From Coriobacteriales bacterium (lineage in GTDB: Bacteria > Actinomycetota > Coriobacteriia > Coriobacteriales > CADBOM01), in the NCBI GenBank assembly GCA_017515355.1, contig JAFWGD010000010.1:1-5160 (forward strand): 5,160 nucleotides of DNA. Reading direction: 5' to 3'. The position numbers were made by a program, and so were the translations under genes. The notes under the pieces are model-generated. The model was given only the letters and a program-made list of their open reading frames with translations. It was not told the origin of the DNA and made no database searches. Each line of letters begins with the position of its first letter. Position 1 is the stretch's first letter. This document shows, piece by piece, positions 1 through 5,160 of this stretch.

Positions 1-8
1 GCTGGATG

Positions 9-2546
9 CTAGGCCTTCTGCATTGGGTGCGGAGGATTATTGCCTTCGTTGCGATTCTGGCGCGGCTTGCCGTTGCCGTCCTGGCGATTGCGCGATGCGT
101 ACGGCTTGCCATCGTTGCCGCTTAGGCGGTTGCGCGATGCGAATGGCTTTCCGCCGCCACCATCTTGGCGGTTTCGCGAGGAATAGGGCTTCCCGTTGCG
201 ACTGTCGCCCGCCTTCTTGCGGAAGTCGCCGGACTTGCCGCCATCGCGGCGCTCGTAGGGCTTGCCGCCGTTGCGGTGCTGCCCGCCGCGACGCTGCCCA
301 TCGCCATCCTCGCGCGGTTCCCACACGCGCGTCACGATGTAGCAGTGATGGATCTTCTGGTTGCGCTCGAAGTCCTCGGGAATCGTCTGCGCCGTGATGT
401 CCTCGATCTTGACCTTGGCCTTCTCGAGCGCCTCCACGTCGGGCTTGAAGTCGCGCAGGTTGCAGCAGAAGATCGCCTTGCCGCCCTTGGTGAGCAGGCG
501 CGAGGCACCGATCAGCAGCTCAGCGTGATCGCGCTGGATATCGAACGACTTGGCTTTCATGCGCTTGGAATTGGAGAAGGTAGGCGGGTCGAGGTAGATC
601 AGGTCGAAGCGGTTGCGCGTCTTGCGCATGTTCGCAATCCACTCGACCGCATCCGCACGCTCGAAGACATGGCGCGCAGAATTGAATTTGTTTATGCGCA
701 TGTTCTCCTTCGCCCAGTCGAGATAGCGCTGGGAAAGGTCGACCGTGTAGGTCGACTTCGCGCCTCCTGCAGCCGCGTAGACCGTTGCCGAGCCGGTGTA
801 GGCGAAGAGGTTGAGGAAGCTCTTTCCGTTGGATTGCTCCTCGATCATCTTGCGCACGGAGCGCGTGTCGAGGAAAAGGCCGGTGTCGAGCCCGCCATCG
901 AACTTCACCTTGAACGTATGGCCGCCCTCCTCCACCTTGCGATATCCGTTGCGAGATGTGAACCTCAGCTCCTCGTCGGGCTGCTCTGGCGAGCTGTACT
1001 GCGAACCGCCCTTTGACCTCTCCCTGCGCTTGAGGAAGACATCGCCGGCGCCAACGCCGAATTCGCGCTGGATGACGTCGATGGCCATGGTTACGCGCTG
1101 CGCCGCGAGCTCGGAATCGACCGTCTTGGGCGCGGCATACTCGCTGACGTGGATCCACTTGAGGCGGGACTCGTTGCCCATCCCCTGATAGATGTCGATC
1201 GCCATGTTGAACTCGGGAAGGTCGGCATCGTAGACGCGGTAGCAGGTGATCCCCTGCTTGCGAGCCCACTTGCCGCGATGCTTCGCCATCTTGGCGAGCC
1301 TGTTGGCGAACTGCTCGGCATCGGCGTGGATTCCCGCAAGCTGCTCTTCGTCTAGCCCGCCATCGGGATTGAGCGGCGCGAAGGCGCGGATGGTCGCATC
1401 TATCGGGCCGTTCTTCGTTGAGATGATGCTCTCCGGCTGGGAGCCGAAGACCGCATCGATCGAGGAATCCGTGCAGATGATCGATGTGTTGAAGCCGCTG
1501 GCGTAGGTTGCGATGAACCTCTTGAGCGCGATCTCGAGGGAGATGAGCTGTTCGCGGCTCATCATGCGCTCGCCATAGGGCGGATTGCACGCGACGAGGC
1601 CCTTCTCGGGCAAACCCTCTATCTCGAGACTCGCGATGTCGGCTTGCTTGAAGGTGATCTTCTCAGCGAGACCGGCACGCTTTGCGCAAAGGCGCGCATA
1701 GGAGATGGCATCCTTGTCGATGTCGCTCGCAAAGATCGGCGGAATCGAATCCATCCCCGCCTCGAGACGATCGTCGGCCTCGGCGATCAACTCGTCGAGC
1801 ATCTCCTCCTTGAAGAGCCTCCAGCCCTGGATGCCCCATTTGGCACGCTGTATGCCGGGAGCGATGTCGCCTGCGATCATGGCAGCTTCGATTGCCAACG
1901 TTCCGCTGCCGCAAAGCGGGTCGACGAAGGCCACGTCACCCGACTCGCACAGCTCCTTCCAGCCACCGGAGAGCAGAATGGCGGCGGCGATGGTCTCCTT
2001 GATGGGAGCCTGTACCTGCACGCCGCGCTCGCGGTATCCCCTGATGTGCAGGGGCTCGCCTGAGAGGTCGAGGTAGATCGTGGCGCGATCGTTGCGCAGG
2101 CTGACGCGAATCGCCACGTCGGGGTCGTTGAGGTTGACGTCGGGGCGCCTTCCAGCGCGCGTGCGGAGAGCATCGCACATCGCGTCCTTGACCTTGAGGG
2201 CGGTGAAGACGGAGTTGCGCAGGTTGTCGTTGGTTCCCTTGGCGTGAACCGCGATGGTTGCACCCTCGGCAACGTGCTTTGGCCAGGCGATCTCGTAGCA
2301 ACCGTTGTAGAGAGTGTCGGCATCGGTGGCATCGACGCGCCCGAGAACGAGCAGCACCCTGCTCGCGCAGCGCAGCCACAGAAGGGCGCGACAGGCCTCC
2401 TCTGGCGTGGCGTAGAAGGTCACACCAGATGAAAGCGGGCGAATCTGGTGGATGCCGAGCGCCTCGAGCTCCGAGGCGACGAGCTTTTCAAGCCCGTAGC
2501 CGCAGCTCGCATAGAGCTCGTATCTCTGTTCCGTCTTCCCTTCCAT
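9..2546 (-). CDS. rlmKL: Bifunctional 23S rRNA methyltransferase RlmK/RlmL (m7G2069 and m2G2445)
   Basis: Fused methyltransferase that, in E. coli, modifies two guanines of 23S rRNA helix 74 near the peptidyl transferase centre, using S-adenosylmethionine, during 50S assembly in the cytoplasm. Numbering is from the ATG at 2546 (845 aa). A THUMP-type RNA-binding region spans about 45-160. The RlmL half has SAM motif I DPLCGSGT (209-216) and catalytic NPPYGER (321-327). The RlmK half has DTGLFLD (554-560), SAM motif NLFAYTGSAT (579-588) and DPPTFSNSKRM (653-663). The core ends near 739 with ERNQKIHHCYIVT, close to the E. coli C-terminus, which belongs to a protein of about 702 aa. The remaining 105 residues are an extra basic tail with repeats. 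An in-frame TTG at 2561 would add five residues but lacks a Shine-Dalgarno sequence; the ATG has a weak GGGA nine bases upstream and is preferred. The gene starts 21 nt after the pncB stop, so it is likely cotranscribed. It ends with TAG. The product assignment is firm; the start is less so. Confidence 0.95.
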   Translation of the reverse strand: MEGKTEQRYELYASCGYGLEKLVASELEALGIHQIRPLSSGVTFYATPEEACRALLWLRCASRVLLVLGRVDATDADTLYNGCYEIAWPKHVAEGATIAVHAKGTNDNLRNSVFTALKVKDAMCDALRTRAGRRPDVNLNDPDVAIRVSLRNDRATIYLDLSGEPLHIRGYRERGVQVQAPIKETIAAAILLSGGWKELCESGDVAFVDPLCGSGTLAIEAAMIAGDIAPGIQRAKWGIQGWRLFKEEMLDELIAEADDRLEAGMDSIPPIFASDIDKDAISYARLCAKRAGLAEKITFKQADIASLEIEGLPEKGLVACNPPYGERMMSREQLISLEIALKRFIATYASGFNTSIICTDSSIDAVFGSQPESIISTKNGPIDATIRAFAPLNPDGGLDEEQLAGIHADAEQFANRLAKMAKHRGKWARKQGITCYRVYDADLPEFNMAIDIYQGMGNESRLKWIHVSEYAAPKTVDSELAAQRVTMAIDVIQREFGVGAGDVFLKRRERSKGGSQYSSPEQPDEELRFTSRNGYRKVEEGGHTFKVKFDGGLDTGLFLDTRSVRKMIEEQSNGKSFLNLFAYTGSATVYAAAGGAKSTYTVDLSQRYLDWAKENMRINKFNSARHVFERADAVEWIANMRKTRNRFDLIYLDPPTFSNSKRMKAKSFDIQRDHAELLIGASRLLTKGGKAIFCCNLRDFKPDVEALEKAKVKIEDITAQTIPEDFERNQKIHHCYIVTRVWEPREDGDGQRRGGQHRNGGKPYERRDGGKSGDFRKKAGDSRNGKPYSSRNRQDGGGGKPFASRNRLSGNDGKPYASRNRQDGNGKPRQNRNEGNNPPHPMQKA
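12..326 (-). other. Basic low-complexity C-terminal tail of RlmKL
   Basis: About 105 residues (741-845 of the ATG-started protein) lie beyond the end of the E. coli-type RlmK fold. The segment is rich in Gly, Arg, Asn, Lys, Asp and Ser, has almost no hydrophobic residues, and ends in a Pro/His-containing stretch. It is predicted to be disordered. Arg/Gly-rich tails of this type often bind RNA in other proteins such as DEAD-box helicases, so a role in holding the enzyme on rRNA or the pre-50S particle is plausible, but this is inference. The reading frame is intact up to the TAG stop and composition matches the rest of the gene, so it is part of the protein and not a frameshift artefact. Confidence 0.85.
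36..194 (-). repeat. In-frame 42-nt tandem repeats encoding GKPYxSRNRQDG units
   Basis: Three consecutive units of 13-14 codons are visible: GKPYSSRNRQDGGG (153-194), GKPFASRNRLSGND (111-152) and GKPYASRNRQDGN (72-110), followed by a degenerate unit GKPRQNRNEGNN (36-71). A further degenerate GKPYERRDGG lies at about 237-266. The second and third units agree at about 24 of 30 bases over their best-matching part, with several of the differences synonymous. The period is a multiple of three, so copy-number changes would keep the frame. This points to internal duplication within the tail of rlmKL. Confidence 0.85.
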
Positions 2547-2567
2547 TGGCGATCGTCCCAAGAGGCG

Positions 2568-4031
2568 CTAGTTCTTGAGCTTCCTCTTCTTGTCCTTCTT
2601 GTGCTCGTTGATCAGGTTGGTCCTGCTGTCGGAGAGTGCAGGGTCGAGTCCAACCGAATACGGTGCAGGATTGAGGAAGCGCGTGTAGGACGAATCGAGC
2701 CTGGAGAGCTCGACCGCGACGCGCTCGCGAGCCTCATGGGCATCGAAGCTGTCGATGACGGGCTCGCCACCGCGAACCAGCGGAACGAGAAGCTGCTTGG
2801 ACTCGGAACCGCTGAAGTCCTCGACCTGCGCCAGATCGAATGGGTCGACTGCAAGGTCGCCGCTTTGTCCGAGCAGCTGGTCGTAGACGAGGTCGCCGAT
2901 GTAGTTGCCAGCCTCGTCGCTGAAGCGCTTCACATCGAGAAGGCCAGGAAGCGTCCTCTTCGCGATCTGCGCGGATATCTTGAGCTTGGGCTCCCAGTTG
3001 CTGTCGGGGGTCTTCTTGATTGCGGACATCTTGTAGACTCCGCCGAGCGCCGGCTGGTCATAGGCTACGGCGAGCTTGGTTCCGATTCCCCACGAGTCGA
3101 CGCAAGCACCCTGCTCCTTGAGAGATACCATGAGGTGCTCGTCGAGGTCGTTGGTCAGCGTCACCTTGACGTAGTCGAGACCGGCATCGTCAAGCATCTT
3201 GCGAGCGAGCTTGGATCCCCATGCGAGGTCGCCGGAATCGATCCTGATGCCTATCAGGCGCTCGCCGCGCTCCTCCATCTCCTTGCCGACGATGATCGCG
3301 TTCTTCAAACCCTCCTCGATGTCGTAGGTGTCGACGAGAAGGATGGTGTTGTACGGCATGGCCGAGGCGAAGGCGCGGAAGGCCTCGAGCTCGGTGTCGA
3401 AAGCCTGCACCCAAGCGTGCGCATGCGTGCCCGAGACCGGGATGTTGAACATCTTGCCCGCCAGCACGTTGGAAGTGGATGCGCAACCGCCGATGAACGA
3501 TGCCCTGGATGCGAGCAATCCGCCGTTGGGGCCCTGTGCACGGCGCAGGCCGAACTCTGCAACGGCGCCATCGGTGCAGTGGCAGACCCTGGCGGCCTTG
3601 GTGGCGATCAGCGTCTCGAAGTTGATCGCGTTGAGAAGCGGAGTCTCTATGAGCTGGCAATCGATGAGCGGGCCGACGACCCTGACCACGGGCTCGATCG
3701 GGAAGATCGCGGAGCCTTCGAGCGGCGCATCGATGTCGAGGGTGAGCTTGTAGGAGCGCAGGAACTCGAGGAAGCCCCTGTCGAAGAGATCCTCGCCTGT
3801 GGCGGTCTTGAGCGTCTTCAGATAGTCCACGTCATCGTCGGTGAACTCGAAGTTGCGCGCGATCTCGGACAGATGCTCCATGCCGCATGCAATGGTGTAT
3901 CCGCCCTGGAACGGGTTGTTGCGGAAATGCATGTAGAAGCTTGCCTGCGCATCCACGAAGCCGTTCTTCCAGTAGCCCTCGGCCATCGTGAGCTGGTAGA
4001 GATCGTTGAGTAGCATCGATTCGGTCTGCAC
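2568..4031 (-). CDS. pncB: Nicotinate phosphoribosyltransferase (NAPRTase)
   Basis: Cytoplasmic enzyme of the Preiss-Handler NAD salvage route: nicotinate plus PRPP gives nicotinate mononucleotide, with ATP hydrolysis promoting turnover. The 487-residue length fits the longer Gram-positive type of the family rather than the roughly 400-residue enterobacterial form. Visible family motifs are NDLYQLTM (9-16) near the N-terminus, FGLRRAQGPNG (160-170), GTHAHAWVQAF (201-211), which covers the region of the phosphorylated histidine (His205 is the best candidate), LLVDTYD (231-237), GIRIDSGDL (261-269) in the phosphoribosyl-binding part, and GIGTKL (315-320). The start is GTG at 4031, with AAGGAGG eight bases upstream; an ATG five codons later is less well placed. 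The protein ends in a short Lys/Arg tail and the gene in TAG. It follows ricT by 27 nt and precedes rlmKL by 21 nt, so it sits inside the operon. No residue expected for activity appears to be missing. Confidence 0.95.
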   Translation of the reverse strand: MQTESMLLNDLYQLTMAEGYWKNGFVDAQASFYMHFRNNPFQGGYTIACGMEHLSEIARNFEFTDDDVDYLKTLKTATGEDLFDRGFLEFLRSYKLTLDIDAPLEGSAIFPIEPVVRVVGPLIDCQLIETPLLNAINFETLIATKAARVCHCTDGAVAEFGLRRAQGPNGGLLASRASFIGGCASTSNVLAGKMFNIPVSGTHAHAWVQAFDTELEAFRAFASAMPYNTILLVDTYDIEEGLKNAIIVGKEMEERGERLIGIRIDSGDLAWGSKLARKMLDDAGLDYVKVTLTNDLDEHLMVSLKEQGACVDSWGIGTKLAVAYDQPALGGVYKMSAIKKTPDSNWEPKLKISAQIAKRTLPGLLDVKRFSDEAGNYIGDLVYDQLLGQSGDLAVDPFDLAQVEDFSGSESKQLLVPLVRGGEPVIDSFDAHEARERVAVELSRLDSSYTRFLNPAPYSVGLDPALSDSRTNLINEHKKDKKRKLKN

Positions 4032-4039
4032 TTTGGTTT

Positions 4040-4046
4040 CCTCCTT
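4040..4046 (-). promoter_or_regulatory. Strong Shine-Dalgarno sequence of pncB
   Basis: On the minus strand the sequence AAGGAGG ends eight bases (AAACCAAA) before the GTG at 4031-4029. This is a near-perfect match to the anti-Shine-Dalgarno with ideal spacing. It decides the GTG as the start of pncB over the ATG at 4016. Confidence 0.9.
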
Positions 4047-4056
4047 ACCAGAGAGG
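4040..4056 (-). promoter_or_regulatory. Potential small hairpin covering the pncB ribosome binding site
   Basis: Reading the minus strand just after the ricT TAG stop, CCTCT (4056-4052) can pair with GGAGG (4044-4040), with four Watson-Crick pairs, one G-U pair and a 7-base loop. The second arm is the Shine-Dalgarno core itself. A ribosome ending translation at the ricT stop (4061-4059) would cover the first arm and free the site, which would give translational coupling. The stem is short and any pyrimidine-rich stretch can pair with a Shine-Dalgarno sequence, so its significance is uncertain. Confidence 0.3.
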
Positions 4057-4058
4057 TG

Positions 4059-5160
4059 CTATTGCTTCTCGGATTGTCCGGGATTGGTCCTTCTGCGCTT
4101 CCTGTGGGCATTCGCCGCACCAGCATTGCCGCCAGCTCCGCCCTGGGGCTTCTGCTGAGCACTCTGGGTGCCGCCTCCCGAAGCGTTCGGATTCTTCTTG
4201 CGATTGCCCCTGCGGCGCGAGGACTTGGACTTGCCCTGCGATCCGCCCTTGGGCTGGCCGCCCTCTGCTTTGGAAGCGCCATCGCCCTTGGCTTGGCCCT
4301 TCGAAGCGGCCTCGCCCTTCTGACGGTTGCCGCCAATGGAATCCTGCGGGTTGCGGACTCCCGAAGAACGCTGGCCCGGACGCGGCTTGGCGGCGTCCTT
4401 CGGAGCTGCGGCCTGAGCCTCGCTGCCAGTGTTGCTCGCGCCCTCGCGACCCTTGCTCGAGGACTTGCGGCGCCTGCGCTTAGAGGACTTCGAGGGAGCT
4501 TGGGCCTCTCGCTCTGCGCCCTGCTGCCTCTTGGCCTCGGGTTGCTTTGCCTGCTCGGGCTGCGGTGCGCCCTTCTTGCCCTTCTTGCCGCGCTTGCGCT
4601 TTTCCTGCTTCTTCGGCTGCTCGGGCTCCTCCTCGGCTTCGGGGATCTTGACCGCGAGAACGGCCTTCTCGCTGCGAAGCGACATCGGGCAATGCTCGTT
4701 GAAGGCCTCCTCGCAAACCCTGCAGGGCCTGGGGCTGTCGGACTCGGGATCGGTCTCCATGCCTCCGATCGGCACGTAGAAGGTCTCGGAGCCCTCCTCC
4801 ATCCTAATCTTGACGAGCTCCCTTGGAACGTCGATTTCGACGACCTTTGCCTTGCCTGCTGGGGTGTCTACGATCGCGTTGACCTTGGGTGCGCGGGCCT
4901 TGAACTCCTTGTAGGCCTCGAATTCGTAGCGCAGGCAGCACATAAGCCTGCCGCATGCACCGGAGACCTTGGTCGGGTTGAGCGGAAGGTCCTGCTCTTT
5001 GGCCATGCGGATGGAGACGGGCATGAACTCGCTGGCGAAGCGGACGCAGCAGAGAACCTCGCCGCAATGGCCGAGACCGCCGGTGACGCGCGCCTCGTCG
5101 CGGACGCCGATCTGCTGCATGTCGACGTGGATGTGGAGCCTCGATGCGAGGTCCTTGACC
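4059..5160 (-). CDS. ricT: PSP1-domain protein, RicT/YaaT family (N-terminus outside window)
   Basis: The visible 366 residues stay open to the right edge: the frame continues upstream of the Met codon at 5120 with VKDLASRLHIHVD, which matches the family, so that Met is internal. RicT (YaaT) of Bacillus subtilis forms a complex with RicA and RicF that carries Fe-S clusters and assists RNase Y in mRNA maturation. It was first noted for effects on sporulation and biofilm formation. Family hallmarks, numbered from the internal Met at 5120, are QIGVRDEAR (3-11), GHCGEVLCC (17-25), the SIRMAKEQDLPLNPTK stretch (36-51) and CGRLMCCLRYE (56-66). Six cysteines fall in the pattern C-x4-CC and C-x3-CC. 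A further CRVC followed by Cys144 lies beyond the core. After about residue 160 a charged low-complexity tail follows. The gene ends in TAG, 27 nt before pncB. In many Gram-positives the gene upstream is holB; that cannot be seen here. The role in a probably non-sporulating organism is inferred from the family. Confidence 0.88.
   Translation of the reverse strand, partial: VKDLASRLHIHVDMQQIGVRDEARVTGGLGHCGEVLCCVRFASEFMPVSIRMAKEQDLPLNPTKVSGACGRLMCCLRYEFEAYKEFKARAPKVNAIVDTPAGKAKVVEIDVPRELVKIRMEEGSETFYVPIGGMETDPESDSPRPCRVCEEAFNEHCPMSLRSEKAVLAVKIPEAEEEPEQPKKQEKRKRGKKGKKGAPQPEQAKQPEAKRQQGAEREAQAPSKSSKRRRRKSSSKGREGASNTGSEAQAAAPKDAAKPRPGQRSSGVRNPQDSIGGNRQKGEAASKGQAKGDGASKAEGGQPKGGSQGKSKSSRRRGNRKKNPNASGGGTQSAQQKPQGGAGGNAGAANAHRKRRRTNPGQSEKQ
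4062..4640 (-). other. Long Lys/Arg/Gly/Gln/Ser/Ala-rich C-terminal tail of RicT
   Basis: About 193 residues follow the PSP1 core. The tail opens with an acidic patch (EAEEEPEQ) and then becomes strongly basic, with clusters such as KRKRGKKGKKG, SKRRRRKSSSKG, SRRRGNRKKN and a terminal HRKRRRTNPG. Between them lie stretches rich in Gly, Gln, Ala and Ser. There are no cysteines and few aromatic or aliphatic residues, so it is predicted to be disordered. Bacillus RicT lacks a tail of this length and composition to my knowledge. RNA or ribosome binding is a reasonable inference from the charge, but nothing in the sequence proves it. Confidence 0.85.
4689..4724 (-). other. Extra CxxC-x7-C cysteine cluster in RicT
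   Basis: The codons encode CRVCEEAFNEHC (residues 133-144 from the Met at 5120). They lie after the conserved PSP1 core and just before the low-complexity tail. The spacing C-x2-C-x7-C resembles a metal or Fe-S ligand set, with His143 as a possible fourth ligand. It is separate from the two core cysteine groups at about 5046-5066 and 4935-4952. Binding is inferred only from residue spacing. Confidence 0.5.

Noticed and set aside
36..194. Tandem repeats considered as a CRISPR array or a mobile-element end.
   Set aside because: Units are contiguous with no spacers, keep the rlmKL reading frame and encode a repeated peptide, so they are coding repeats.
165..1016. Open + strand frame of 283 codons opposite the RlmK half.
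   Set aside because: Its start lies opposite the repeat region of rlmKL, it shows no family motif, and composition explains its openness.
520..1590. Second minus-strand open frame of 356 codons within rlmKL.
   Set aside because: It lies in a different frame of the same strand inside a gene whose own frame carries conserved methyltransferase motifs throughout. The Arg-rich product is a typical GC-rich shadow.
2547..2567. Imperfect palindrome around CGATCG between pncB and rlmKL as a terminator or operator.
   Set aside because: It is only about 10 bases, has no loop or T-run, and overlaps the expected ribosome binding region. A terminator here would also cut rlmKL from its operon.
2448..4013. 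Long + strand open frame of 521 codons opposite pncB and the start of rlmKL.
   Set aside because: It is antisense to a certain gene with clear motifs. Its translation is a Leu/Val/Glu/Arg-rich sequence without recognisable motifs, as expected from the complement of GC-biased codons.
5118..5120. ATG at 5120 as the true start of ricT.
   Set aside because: The frame stays open to the window edge and the upstream codons encode residues typical of the family, so the start lies outside the window.

Overview
The window holds three tightly packed genes, all on the minus strand and transcribed from position 5160 toward position 1. In order they are ricT (a PSP1-domain protein, cut by the right edge), pncB (nicotinate phosphoribosyltransferase) and rlmKL (a fused double 23S rRNA methyltransferase). 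Gaps between genes are about 27 and 21 nt, so this looks like part of one operon. No promoter, terminator, RNA gene, mobile element or CRISPR array is visible. The + strand carries only antisense shadow frames of these genes.

The DNA is GC-rich with strong G/C bias at third codon positions. A GC-rich genome that has a Gram-positive style RicT/YaaT, a long (about 490 aa) pncB and a full-length RlmKL fusion suggests the Coriobacteriia (Collinsella/Olsenella/Eggerthella-like Actinobacteria). This is an inference from gene content and composition, not proven. All three genes end in TAG.

Layout: 4059-5160 is ricT without its N-terminus. The visible part has the conserved cysteine-rich PSP1 core followed by a tail of about 190 residues rich in Lys, Arg, Gly, Gln, Ser and Ala. 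2568-4031 is pncB, with a GTG start behind a strong Shine-Dalgarno sequence and the expected NAPRTase motifs. 9-2546 is rlmKL: THUMP domain, RlmL (m2G2445) methyltransferase, RlmK (m7G2069) methyltransferase, then a non-catalytic tail of about 105 residues with 14-residue GKPYxSRNRQDG-type repeats.

Two of the three genes concern RNA: RicT is linked to RNase Y-dependent mRNA maturation in Bacillus, and RlmKL modifies 23S rRNA. The third makes nicotinate mononucleotide for NAD salvage. The most distinctive features are the long basic, probably disordered C-terminal tails on both RNA-related proteins, an extra CxxC-x7-C cysteine cluster in RicT, and a small potential hairpin over the pncB ribosome binding site that could couple its translation to ricT. 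I see no clear sign of a wholly new system; this is mainly a housekeeping cluster with unusual protein tails.
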